Below are positions 24,716 to 36,722 of a stretch of 64,000 bases of DNA, piece by piece (the stretch's first letter is position 1; each line of letters starts with the position of its first letter). Source of the stretch: Struthidea cinerea (Eukaryota; Chordata; Aves; Passeriformes; Corcoracidae); NCBI GenBank assembly GCA_013397865.1, contig VZTI01000612.1:391855-455854 (forward strand), in the 5' to 3' direction. The notes under the pieces were generated by a model, which had not been told where the DNA came from, made no database searches, and saw only the letters and a list, made by a program, of their open reading frames with translations. A program made the translations under genes and the position numbers.

Positions 24716-25894
24716 GCAGGAGTTTCAGACCCTTCTTTTGCTATTGCCTGTGCCCTGCCTGTAGCCCTGAGAAATTTGGATCCTGTTTTCAAGTAGGGTA
24801 GGGAAGGGAAGGAGCAGCCTTCCCCTGTGCAGCAGAGCCATGTGTCCCAAGTTCAAACCACAGATTATTTGAGTAACAAAATTCCCAACAAGACATAGAA
24901 AAATATTTCCCAGACTTCAGAATGGGAAGAGCTCAGCTTCCAGTTCTCTGAGGACACCAGGTTGATTTAGCTGTATCACACCCCTTTTCTGGAGAGCTCA
25001 CACCTAACCCTTACCTGTCACCATTTGGATGCATCACCAGGACGCCAGGTACCCAAGCAGAGTTAGATATGAGTACACTGGACTTACAGAACTATACCAT
25101 GGGATGCCCTGTCTCCTTTTTAGGCTCTCCGAGAATTGTGTAACTCAAAGTTTCTCTACAGGCCCAAGAGAACATACTTTCTTGCAACAAAAAAAAAGGA
25201 GCAGCATAGGGCTGGGTTATCATTGGGAGCGGTTTAGAAATGTTTCTTTGCTTTAATGAAATGTCTTCTTTAGGAAAGCAAAAGACAGCTTGCAAACCTA
25301 CAAAAGAAAGTACTTTTTTCTGAAACTGAGACACTTGGTGTCTACGCTGAGGTGGCAGTACTGGCCAGAATTCCTTTGAGGCTGGCAAAGTCTGGAGAGA
25401 GTGCCCCTGCCCCTGAACTACATTTTGAGTCAAGTGAAAAATGGGAAAAGATCCACGGCTCAGCAGTGAGGCTAAAGCGCCACCAAATCCAGCCTCTGGG
25501 CTGGTGTGGGAGGGCTGGGAGCCTTGCAGCAGGGCTGGGGGCTCATGTCCAGCAGCTCAGATCTAGCTGGGAAATGTGTGAAATGCGACCTTGTCACAGA
25601 GGCTACTCAGCCAAGGAGCTCAGTGCTGCCTGGGGCTTTTGCCTGGGCCCCAAATCCTCCTCCTGTCTTGGGGGTTTTGTTCAATCCTGGAGGCCAGCCT
25701 AGAGCAGCTATGTATGGTTTCACTTTTGCTGTCAGAGGATATCTGTGTTGCAGGAAGTTCTTACAATAACTCTGTAAACATGAATGCATGTGTTTCCCTG
25801 ATAATGTCAAGTGAAAAATCCCATACTTTTCTCTTTTTTAATGAGCAATTTTTGCCCTTCAATGTCTCTGACCTGAAACATATGTTTTTACTAT
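24716..25894. other. Unique non-coding sequence, no gene recognised
   Basis: Nothing recognised. Open frames of 113-136 codons overlap on both strands here and have no domain. The region 25500-25700 is locally GC-rich, which accounts for the lack of stop codons. Confidence 0.5.
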
Positions 25895-26080
25895 TGGGTG
25901 ACAGTGCTGTAATCCCATTCTTATACTTGATTTATGAAGGCAGGGCCTGGAGCTGTGTAGGGTCGAGGCCCCGTTACACCAGACATTGTATGGGCTCTTA
26001 ATGAGGGAGAGAGTCTGTACCCGCAAGAGGATGGACAAGAGGTGGGAGGGAAAAAGAAGGCATGGTGGCCATACCTGGAA
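25895..26080 (+). repeat. Ancient amniote interspersed repeat remnant (MIR/L3-type)
   Basis: The segment reads GGCCCCGTTACACCAGACATTG, then AATGAGGGAGAGAGTCTGTACCCGCAAGAG, then GGACAAGAGGTGGGAGGGAAAAAGAAGGCA. This follows the sarcopsid-wide repeat with GGGCCCCATTGTGCTAGGCGCTG, AATGAGAGACAGTCCCTGCCCCGAAGAG and GACAAGACAGACAAAGGGTGGGAGGGGAAACAGAGGCA. The motifs keep their order and approximate spacing, so common origin is likely. I name the family only loosely because its library name cannot be settled by eye. Confidence 0.5.
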
Positions 26081-29000
26081 GAGAGCTGATGTCTCCTGAA
26101 TCCTGGAGTAGCAGCCCAGCTGCCGACGTTGTTGCCCCTATAAATATTCCAGAATTTCCATCAGCTTTGGTGTGGCTCTAGCTCTGGCGCCAGAAGAGCC
26201 CAGTGTTCTGCAGTTGTTTCACCTCATGGGTCAAGCAGCAGTTACAGGATGCACAAACACAATAGTGGATTTAAGTGACACATCTGAACTTGATTATGGT
26301 TTCCCAGGGGGAAAGAACCATGTCTTCCACTGTGCTTAAGGCATCATTCAGGGGATACTTTTTTCCAGCTCCTCAGGTTGGAAGTGCCTGCGTGAATATA
26401 ACCACAGTGATGCAGAGAACCAAAGGATGGATGGGTCCAGCAATTAAATAGAAAAATCTGCTTAAATAAATAAACAAGCCTTGTTAAAGACATCAGGACA
26501 GCTGCTGATGAGCTCTGCATGGAGGCCCACAGATTCAGACTGTCTACTTCTTACATCTCTCACGTGGACAGGAAACTAGAGCAGATGACAGAGCACAGAG
26601 CACATTTAATGGGATCTTCCTCCTCTCCAAGAGGAACATCACAACAAGCAAATGGACCATCCAGCACTGCCTGCAGCTCATCTGCAGTCTGTGTGTGCAA
26701 CAATGTATGGAACTCGTAAGGACTCCTCCTTGAGGGGCGGCTTCTCAAAGCATTTTAGTGGACATGAGAGCAGCCATGCTGAGCATGGGTGGAGAGCAGC
26801 ACCCCAGCTGCCTCCTGCCGCATGGGAGCTGTCACAGCAATGTTGGCCTGCAAGTACTTCTTGATAAGTTGTGGGGACTGTGGTGCAAGGAAGGAGATAG
26901 GGCTAATTGCCCACCCCCAAACAAGAGCTGGAGATTGCTGTCTTTCCCCTTCCAAGAGCAAGCCTAACCCCCCACCCAATCCCCTTGGAAAATCTTCCCT
27001 GGTGCTGTCTGTAACACACAGATCTGCAGCAGAATACAGATGACCCATGCCAGTCTTCTCTCTGACCAACCTCCTTCACGTATCTGTTTCTAGACGGCAG
27101 AGGGAGAAGGAAAGAACAAGTACTCTTTTAGTCTATGAAGTGCACACGTTTTCTGTTCTCTTACTTGTTCTAAACTCTCCCACTTCACTCCTTTACCATG
27201 TCCTTAATAATTCCAATAAATGTCAGGTCCAATCTCACTTAATGGAATATACTCCTATTAAATGAATGAAGTGGAAAAACGGCTCTGACTGCCTGCCTTG
27301 GATCTGAGCTGCAATACATGTTTTTTTCCATGCAATCAGATTATTTTTACCAGGTCCGTAGGAAATTTCCAATAACACAAACAAACTTTAAAAATCCTGT
27401 GAGATCCCCAGCCCACTTCGAAGAGGAACCCTGAGATGTTATTCAATCCTTGGAGCCATTTGTTTCACATGTGATCCCAAACACTAACTAAAGGCAACAT
27501 AATATGATAGGTATTTACAACATATCCATTATCTTATCAGAGCTTCAGGTACAGCTGTAAATAGCCTGTTCCAGCTGGGCAGTCTGCTGAGTTAAATGGG
27601 TTCTACTTTTAAAAGCAGGAACTGGAAAACATGTCCCGTTTAATCTGAGATTCACTTGCACCCAAGGGATGGAAACTCAAACAGCAGACCTCAGCTGCAG
27701 AGGAGGTCCGTATTCCATGAAACGCCTCTCCCTCTATCTGATGCAAAAGGCTGGGCTCGCGATCATCATGCTGCTCATCCGGGTGCATTGTTGACAAAGG
27801 CCTGTTAGCAGCTCACCAAGCATAGAGAATTGCTGCTCCCTAGATGGAAGGCAATTCTGCGCAGTCAGCCAAAGACAAAAGGAAATGTAAGGCTGGGGAT
27901 GGAGAGAAAAGAGACCACACTGGAAGTTGTGAGAGGAAGGGGAGGGGGCAGAGAGCTGGTGGCTGGAGGAAAGGGGAAAATATGAAAAACAAGACCAGAG
28001 AAAGTGGAATCATTAGGGAAAATAATTTCCGCTGCTTCCCTGGCTGCAACCAGTCTGAACGGGACATAGTGTTTACTCTTTGCATGCTGCCATACACTGT
28101 GTACCAGGTGAGAATGGCTGGTCTTCCACTACAGGACCCCTGGCAGCAACTTGATCAGTGTCAGAAGGAAACAAATCTGTTAAATCCCGATTTGGTCCAT
28201 AGGCTTTTTAAACTCTTTAAGAGCCTGGTGAGCTTCACGAATTGGGTTGCATTGAGTCTGAGCTTATGTGGAAGGAAACGGTATTTCGAAGAAACAGAAG
28301 GAATGAAGTTTTATCTCTGAGGCATGAGAAATCAGCAGCCTATTCCAGCATGATAGAGAGATTATTCTCTGGCCCTTCAGAAACTTCCCAAAGGCAACTG
28401 TACAAGAGACCTACTGTCAGGAGATGCTGTTGACCATTTTTATCTGCTTGCTGGCTAAAACTGAACCTTGCTCATTAATGGTTGGTTGGCAGCTGATCAG
28501 AGAGTAAGTGACTCATGGTGACTGACCACAAGAGGAGGTTACTTCTGGAAGTGGACTTAATTTGACAATTTGCACCAGAGATTTGGGAATTTAGTGAAAC
28601 CAGCACTTCGAAGTGTTAACAAGCAGTGAGCCAGTGGTAGTGAATCTACTTAAAGATGCATACCAGGGCACAAAAACCAGTGCCAGAGTAAACAGAAAGG
28701 AGAGAACAGATTGGTTTGCAATAAACATGGAAGCAATTGCGACAGAAAACAATGAGTCCGACCAAGGAGATTTAGTTACAAACCCTCAATAAAAGCATCC
28801 CATCTAACAAAAGTATGCTGCTTTTGGCAAACAACAAAGACATCCAAAACCAAAGTACATTACTGCACATATGGCTGAGGGGACAAAGACTTCAAACTCA
28901 TCAATTTGATGATGAGACAAAACCTGCAGTTCTTCAGGTACCCAGCCTGGCAGGAGGAGAGGCTGCTTTGTGATTGTGGAGTGGAGCAGATGCCCTCAGA

Positions 29001-32000
29001 TTCTGAAATACTGTCAGTACCAGAGAAGAGTTTCTACTTTTATAATTAAGACAAAAAGGTGACAAACTCAAGTGTGATCACAGAGGACACAAAGGGTCTA
29101 CGTTGCCAAGCTGTATTGGGTGTTCACAGAAGGGCAAATGCTAACCAGGGCGCAGAGAGTGGAGAAAGCCCAAGTCACATGAGTATCTGTAACTTCACAC
29201 ATAACTGATGCAGCATCTCCTTTTAAAGAGTTGGTGGGGGGCCTTTAGTGCTTTGAGATGGATTAAAAACAACGTACTCATTGATGGGAATACCCGAGCG
29301 GCTGACACACTGTGTACAAGAATTGCCCACCAAGGACAGAGATAGATGGTAAAGATTACCTTAATTTTGAGTATTTGCTGAGTGAATATATAGCATTCAC
29401 TATGTCTTGGCAAAGAGACACCTGCAAAAAACAAACCAAACATTTCTTCCTTTGTTTGAAATAGTGAGGGTAGTGCCAGAATTTCATGATGGGTTGAAAA
29501 TGGCCCATAGCTGGATGTGGTGGTCTAATGCCTAGCAAGTAGCTGAGGAAAGGGAACAACAGAGACCTCCATGAGAAACACAAGCAGAGCTGCTCATCAG
29601 GAGTAAGCCTCTCACAAAGTAAGGTTATTGTGCAAGGGGCGGAAACAAAGATTTTTTCTGCAAGGGGAAATGGGTCACCTCTGAAATGCAGGCATGTGGG
29701 AGGAAGGGATTTTAGGAGCTCAGGTACCATGGGAGGTGACCTCTTGCTATTCATTTTGCTTGTTATGTAAGATAAAATGACATCACTGCAGGGACAAACA
29801 GCTGTTGTACTGTGTGGCAATGTCATTTATGTAGCCAGCGCCTGCTGCCCACAGCAGACACTTGGGATTTGAACTCACGATTGCTGGTGAAAGGTCTGGA
29901 TTGAGAACACCAGTTTTCCACAATGGTCCTTAGTAGGAGGTACAAAGCTGGATCCCTCCCATGACATATATACCTAGTGAAGGGTTTCCCCTCGGCAAAG
30001 GTGGCTCGTGCCTCTAAGGTCAGTTGCAGAGCAGGGTGGGTGGTCAAATGGGAAAAACAGGAAGGCAAGCAGTCATATTTCACCTCCGTCATCCCTTTCC
30101 TGGGGCTGAGACAGTCATTGGCTGTCCTCAGTTTGGTGGTGTGGGTCTAATGTTAATCTTGTCCCTCGCAAAAGGGTTTGAGGGGGCTTCTTGAAGTCTG
30201 CAGGGGTTAAACAAGACAGTGTGGCGCTTGGGGTTGGACAGATATGAATATACATCTGTCAGGACTGTGTCTGAGTGAGGATATTTTGGGGTGGTGATAT
30301 GGCCTTGATCTAGCATTGTGTGTGGAGTGGAAGGATCTCTCACTCCTCTCTGAGAGACGGAAGAAGGTTTGTGCATGCAGGGCATGGCAGGGAGAGGCAC
30401 TAAGGTAATTTTCAAAGGGTGGCCAAAGCATGAAAAGGGAGCTGTGTGGCGGAGCCAGGATGACGTTTGCCTAAATAGTGAACTTCAGCATGTAACACAG
30501 TCAGGTCCTTCATGGGGTAGCACAGGGAGCTCTTTTAAACACACACATACATGCACGCACAGAAAGAACAATTTATGGTTGTGTCAGACTCACGTCTGGG
30601 CTTCTCATTAAAATTAATGAGGTAATGTCTCTGAGGCATTCTGAAACGGATGCTGCCCAGAGAGTGCGGGAAAGACCTCTATCACTTTGAAATAGCTACT
30701 TAGCAAAATCAATTGCAAATTTTATTTTCCACAACCATGCATCAAACTCCTGCCAGGAATATCAAAGACTACTGTCTAAACTTATATGCAACTGACCTTT
30801 CTTCAGACACTTTTGTTACCATGACCAAGATTCAATGGCCAGAAGTGAGTGACGATGTAACAGCAGAATGGTGTTCAGTGGCTCATCCTGATGACTACCT
30901 GCACCCTGGAACTGAACCTATGAGTCCTCAGTCTCCCTATTTGTCTGCTGTCTGCAAATAGCTGTGAAACTTGCAGCCAAAATGGGTGTCCTGCTCAATT
31001 CCCTCCTTTCCCTTCTTTCCTTTAGTGAGAAGCTTCTCTATGAAGAAAAGAACAGCTTGCTTTATGCAGCAAATCTGCAGAGCAGACCTTTACTACTTGA
31101 CTGAAACTAATAATTCTTCCATGGCAGCCAAAATGGGTGATCAATATAAGTCCATGTGACAAAATATTTTTACCATTTTTTCTCTAAAAGATTCAATTTT
31201 TTTGTTGCAGTGCCTTATGTTAAAGTTGCAGAGTTGATCACTCAGTGAGGAGATGCCAAGCATGAGGAATGTCGCTGCCTTGTGCTCAAGAGACATTCTG
31301 CTGCTCTCTGGTTACGTGAGCACATACTGTATTTTTGGTATGACCTCTGCCTCCTTCAGCACACAGGGCTGGCTGATCTGGGAAGGAGTTGGGCTCTGGA
31401 GAAGAAAACTGCTCTGGGTCATCTGCCAGCAATGTCACTGGTGTAGCTGCCATGGCAGGAGCAGCAAGTGTCTGGTAGACAAGACAGAGAGATGTTTTGC
31501 TGGAGAAACAGATGCTCTCTTCCCTGTCTGGGCAACAGCAGAGCCCACTCAAACTTCTCTGTCTGTCACTCACTGTGTGTTGTATTTTTTTGCTGTAGAC
31601 CGTATTTGTGGCAGTGCTGAGCACACATACCTGGAGGGGAAGTCAGTGGGAGCTACACACTGAATAACTAAAATGCTATAATCTTGCCCACAGCTTTGGG
31701 AAATTAAGCCCTGAGTGCCTTCATTTTGGCATCCACAATTAACGAGAAGCTTCTGGAGACTTTGATCTCTCTCTTTTTGTGGAGCAGCATCATCCCCTCT
31801 CCCATGCATGCTGTGAAGAAACCTGCATCGATTTTTTGAAGCTCTCTGACTTCAGGGTAAGACCACGAGGTAATTCAGTAATGATGTTTACAGGGCTGCT
31901 TGTGGAAAACAGGCCTGCTGGCCACGCACCAGCTCAGGAGGACAAATATCTGGTCTGAATAAACACGCACACAGTTACAGCAGCGGAAGCCCTACGGAAA

Positions 32001-32654
32001 GAGAGTAGGTGTTCATGAGATCCAGCGCTGTACAATGCCGTATGCTCAAGGCTGTGAATGCAGATTGTACAGTCAACAGGAAGTGCGTAGACCCCAACTT
32101 TGGATGGCCAAGCTTTGCTGGATGTGTGTTTGTTTACTGCAGTAGTTTGTAAGCCAAACTCTTAAGTGGGCGAAAGGTAGACTTCCATGCTGGAAAGACA
32201 TTGCCTTTCCCACCAGCTGAACATCTTCCCTATGTCTTCTCCCTATCTCAGGCGCTACATTATTTATTGTTACTTGAATCATAGAATAAATGGCTTTGTA
32301 ATGGAAGTCCTTAATCAAGATATCCTGTTCTGTATTTAATAATTAGGCTTAACTCTTCTTGTGCCTGCAGGTTGGCTTGTTGACTACCTGCTAGTTTGTT
32401 TCTTCTGTCTCAGTCTCCATTTTACTGCATGAAAGGAACAGATTTTGAAGCTTGTACTGTCCCAATCCATGTATTTCAGGAAATGGAAGATGCTAGTCTC
32501 TCAGTTCCTGCATACTTTCGAAGATAGCTCAGAGCCTCTTCAACATGATATATCAGTGATTCCATTTAAGCTGGAGAATTATCTTGAAGTCATCAATATA
32601 TATGAGTTTCATTTTGTATTAAATAGGTTGATAAAATTGAAATGGATCTGCTTT
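26081..32654. other. Unique non-coding sequence, no gene recognised
   Basis: No gene, RNA gene or transposon recognised in 6.5 kb. A short CA/GCAC-rich stretch lies at 30541-30562. A perfect inverted repeat CTCATTAA-AA-TTAATGAG lies at 30604-30621. Open frames up to 158 codons (from 27844) are lysine- and glycine-rich products of a purine-rich patch and match nothing I know. Confidence 0.55.
30604..30621. promoter_or_regulatory. Palindromic homeodomain-type site (possible)
   Basis: CTCATTAA and TTAATGAG form perfect 8-base arms separated by AA. Paired ATTA/TAAT cores facing each other are a known target of dimeric paired-class homeodomain proteins. A single palindrome of this size in 64 kb of AT-rich DNA can also arise by chance, so the regulatory reading is inference. 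Confidence 0.2.
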
Positions 32655-33272
32655 CTGGAAGTGTCCTGGATAGTCCTGGGGTGCATCAGGCACAGCTTCA
32701 CCAGCTGGGCAAGGGAGGGCATTGTCCTGCTCTGTTCTGGACTGGGGCAGTCTCATCTTGAGTCCCCTGTGCAGTTTTGGGTGCCACGATATAAGATATT
32801 AAACTATTAGAGAGCATTCAAAGGAGGGCGACAAAGATGGTGAAGGGCCTTGAGGGGAAGCCGTATGAGGAGTGGCTGAGGTCACTGGGTCTGTTCAGCC
32901 TGGAGAAGAGGAGACTGAGGGGAGACCTCATTGCAGTTACAACTTCCTCACGAGGGGAAGAGGAGGGGCTCTTCTCTCTGGTTACCAGTGACAGGGCACA
33001 GAGGAATGGCCTGAACTTGTGTCAGGGAGGGTTAGGTTGGATATTAGAAAAAAGCTCTTCACTAGAGCGTGGTTGGGCACTGGAACAGGCTCCCCAGGGA
33101 AGTGGTCACAGCACCAAGTCTGCTGGAGTTCAGGAAGTTTTGGGCAATACTCTTGGGCACAGGGTGTGACTCTTGTGGATGGTCCTGTGCAGGGCCAGGA
33201 GTCGGACTCAGTGATCCTTATGGGTCCCTTTCAACTCAGCTTATTCTGTGATTCTCTGATTCTGTGATTTTC
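32655..33272 (+). mobile_element. CR1 LINE, 5'-truncated 3' end (plus strand)
   Basis: A plus-strand CR1 fragment holding the last third of the ORF2 reverse-transcriptase protein and the 3' untranslated tail. From 32655 the frame reads VLGCIRHSFTSWAREGIVLL and then SHLESPVQFWVPRY, matching the family's ILGCIKRSV...[25 protein letters not shown]. After a stop the reading continues in another frame with MVKGLEGKPYEEWLRSLGLF and SLEKRRLRGDLIA, then VRLDIRKKLFT and VGHWNRLPREVV, with frameshifts between them. The 3' end is ATTCTGTGATTCTCTGATTCTGTGAT at 33243-33268, the CR1 terminal short repeat in its ATTCTGTG form. The catalytic part of the enzyme is missing and the remaining frame is broken, so the copy is dead. 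It is the best-preserved CR1 in the window. Confidence 0.95.
32837..33169 (+). pseudogene. Broken CR1 ORF2 C-terminal fragment
   Basis: This open frame is the longest surviving piece of the CR1 ORF2 in the 32655-33272 element. The first 40 or so residues (MVKGLEGKPYEEWLRSLGLF, then SLEKRRLRGDLIAV) and VTSDRAQRNGLNL are genuine CR1 sequence. After that the frame runs out of register, because the family continuation (LDIRKK, HWNRLPREVV) is found in the other two frames (33019-33267 and 33069-33251). It therefore has at least two frameshifts. It holds only the region after the polymerase core, which carries no catalytic residues. The ATG at 32837 is an internal methionine and not a true start. 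Confidence 0.85.
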
Positions 33273-36200
33273 CATTCCTGTTGTGAGTGTAACATCTATT
33301 TATTGAACATTAAAAAAGAAGCAAGAGAGAAATCTCTGCTACCCCCTGTAGTCTGAATGTCACTGAACCTTCTCCTGCTTCTCCAAGCTTATGAAGAGAT
33401 TAATAGTATCTGACACATGGAAGCCTACAATCTTCTGATTAATAACCCATAAAAATGCAATAATGCTTGATAAACAGAAGCACTTCCCGATTTCCTAACC
33501 CAAGTCAGTACAAATAAAATTGCTAGATAACAGGAAATGATGAAGAGATAAAAGTGGCCCATCTTCCCAACCCAAATCAGCCGGTTCTTGTCCTGGCTCT
33601 GGTGTTCACAGCATCAGAGGGTTTGTGCCCCTTTCTGTTTCCACTACTTCTGTTCTCATGTGAGCAGCTGGTCAAGTCCTCAGTATCCCCCTTCCCTCTG
33701 GGAAACCTATTCTTCATACTCCACTGGCTGGTGTTTTCCTCAGTCTCTTCTTCAGGTGTCCTTCACCCTCCTCATCCAAAGATCTGTCCACCAACCAGAC
33801 TTGATGCATACATCTGTAAATGTGTTGTGTGAGAACACCTTCCTTCCCTTCCCTTCCCCATCAGACTCATGTATTCTCTGTAGGAATTTCTAGCCTACCA
33901 CTCTCCTTTTCCCTGAGCTGTGAAAGGTGGTATTTCATGGCAGCAGCCATGCCGCTGTGTCAGGTTTGAGGGTGACATTATCTCCATGGCAGCTCATATC
34001 CTCTTTCAGTTTCTCACTGCTGCTCTCCTCATCTCCTCCTCTCCATCCTTCAAGCCAATAGAATTCCCTTCTCCTGTTCTTTTTCAGTCTTTCCTCTGGG
34101 CTCAGCATTTCCCTGTCTGTCAGATGTGACCAATGGCAGGATGTGTCCATCCGCAGTCTCTGACCATCTCACAGTACACGGTGCCTTGCCTGCTGCAGAC
34201 AGACCATGTGCCATGCAGGTGACAGACTGCTCTCAGACCCCCTGCGCAGTCCCCGTTGAGCACATGGGATTTCTCACCTGCCTTGACCCTGGACTTGTTC
34301 TCCAGAAGCAATCTTCAAGTGGGGAGTTACCAGCATCATTGCATGGCTCCTGCTCAAGCCTGGTGAGGTGCTGAGCACAGCTACCTTGGCCACGCTCATC
34401 CCTCAGTCCCGCTGTCTGTTTTGGGACTGGACTTGTACGTTCTTCTCCCTTTGACCCACCCTCGGAGATATTACCCTAGCACACAGTGCCCAGTTGCCCT
34501 GGACTATTTGATCTGATGAACGAATCAGGACTTGTTTTCAGAGCCAGAGGGAAGGAGGAGGAAAAATGAGGGGATCAGTACTCAGATTTTGTTCCTTTTC
34601 AGCTGACTTTAAGAGCAACCCTCAGGCCCTATCTGCAGAGCAGCAGATCTGCACCTCGGCAACAGCCCAGGACCCATGCTTGATTATTTCCTATTTGAAT
34701 AAGAGCTCTGGCGTAAGGGTGTGGATGCTGGCAAGACATCTAGGGAAGGATCTTGGATACAACAGCAGCCCAGATTCCCAGGGAGAAAAAGCGTGCAGAC
34801 TGTTGTGTGGCAGAGCCACAGGCTACAAAGAGCACTTGTGGCTTTGAGTTCAAGACAAACAGACCCTAAAAAGCTTCCTGGCTGATGTGTCCACATTACT
34901 AGGCCAGCACCACTGGCAGGGGAGCCAAAGAGCAGAAATCATGTCTTGGTTGTATTGTCACTGCCATTGCCATGGTACCCAGACACCTCATGCGTTCCAA
35001 GGTAGAGGACTGGAGGCAGCATGGGGAGTAAACACTGCTTTCCCTGAGGAGAGGTTGATTTGCCTGTCAGTCAGCACCTGCTAGTGTTCCTGTGGCTCGA
35101 GTTCCCCAAGACTCAGGCTCTGAACTCAGGTCATAGTAGGGCTCAAACCCTGTTTGACTGCCCTCTGCCCCTCTCCTCACTCCTGGAAGAAGGTGTTAGT
35201 GGGAGTGGTGATGACAGACAGTGGCTGGAAGTACTGCCTGGTCACACCACAGCTCTGGTCCTGGTGGTGGGCACTAGGGACCAGTGCATGCCACAGAGAC
35301 CTATTAATCTGCTCAGCTGTTTCTGGGATGACCTGCACAAGTGCATAGGCAATGGTCAGCAGAGATCACGAGACACCCTCTGGACTGAGACACACTGCCA
35401 GAACAATGAAGCATACTAAGGTTAGTGACTTTCTCAAGCCAGTGGCTGGGAGATATCCAAGGAATGCAATGAGAATAGGACTCTTCTGGGAAGCTGCCAG
35501 CAACTTAGTATCACATGCCTACATGATGTTTAATATTCCATGCAGTGCCTCTGGCCGTCCAGTGCCAAGCAAGGCCTCCGACTTGGGGTCCAGGTGCTGC
35601 ACGATGTAGAATTCAGAGTGGGGAGCCAGAGTGGGGCAAGTGGCCTATCAGGAGCTGGGGCTGGGCACTCTGGATTCATCTTCTCCACCTCTCCTCCCCA
35701 AGGGCTTCCTGCTGTGCCTTGCTTGTGTGTTTGTCTGTGCACCCTGGTGTGGTCCTTCATGAAGTTGTGGGGTCAGCTCTGTCCTTTAAACATCATGCAG
35801 GACTACTTGTGGTTGTGCCCAGTGACCACCATTTCTTCTGTCTCAGAGTATTTCAAATAAGGTATGGTTCTTTTGGGGATGTAATGTGACCATGGAGCTA
35901 GAGCTACATCACTGTGACCAGGAATCGGAAGAAATTCTTCTTCCTTGCTACCTGTTCTGAGGCTGAAAGGACTTGTTCCACTTCCTTTCCCTCAACCCTC
36001 AGGAGAGATTTTGTCTGCAGAGAGTCTGGACTATCATCAATTTTGTTGAATGCATCTTACCTGAGGCTGACAGCGCCTTCTTCCATCCCTCCAGTAGCTC
36101 CTTTTGCACCATGAAAAGGCAATGGATGCATTATTGGGCAATGGTTTTGCTAAATCATGAGATTTTGTCAACTTAAATGTTTTTGGTGTCTGAAGCTTCA

Positions 36201-36640
36201 GAAGAAAGTTTAATACTTCGATGCTGATGTGCCTGAATGCTTAATATCTGCATCAGAATGAAAAAAAATTTTGCCTTTCAAACCTGCCCAGACTTATGTT
36301 TTTGTGTGCCTGAACTGTGTTTTTTATGTTAGTGTGTGGCAGGAGCATAGATTTCCAGGAAATAAGCCTCAATAAACAAAGGATAACCTTATCCATTACA
36401 TGATGGTCCTGGTAAATGCTTGTAAACATAGAGTATTATTTAATACAGGCTAGGTGAGGCATATGCTTCCTTTTGTTAGGCTGTGAATGATAGGCTGTTC
36501 TTCTGACAGCCCCGAGACATTCAGGATTATGAAATTGTGATCTCTACTAAATACAGAGACAGGGGATACCCAGAGAAATGCCTCTAGTGGAAGCTTTTGG
36601 TCTGGTCACACTCATTTATTTTTTTAACTAGTTTCAAGGC
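33273..36640. other. Unique non-coding sequence, no gene recognised
   Basis: Nothing recognised apart from a short CCTTC-rich tract at 33838-33861. Overlapping open frames of 80-120 codons between 34.5 and 35.9 kb lie in a GC-richer patch and show no domain. Confidence 0.55.
33838..33861. repeat. Short CCTTC-type pyrimidine repeat
   Basis: A 24-base stretch of CCTTCCTTCCCTTCCCTTCC-like units, flanked by ordinary sequence. It is too short to say more. Confidence 0.6.
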
Positions 36641-36678
36641 ATTAAAGCACAGCATAAGCCAAAAAAAAAAAAAAAAAG

Positions 36679-36716
<38 letters not shown>

Positions 36717-36722
36717 AAAAAA
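36641..36722 (+). repeat. Long poly(A) tract preceded by ATTAAA
   Basis: A run of 17 A, one G, then 36 A (36661-36714), trailing off as TTAAAAAA. The hexamer ATTAAA lies at 36641-36646, 14 bases before the run, which is the normal place for a polyadenylation signal. This arrangement is what the 3' end of a retroposed mRNA would show on the plus strand. Upstream I recognise no mRNA, and no clear target-site duplication is visible, so a plain poly(A) microsatellite is at least as likely. CR1 itself does not end in poly(A), and retrocopies are rare in birds. Confidence 0.85.
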
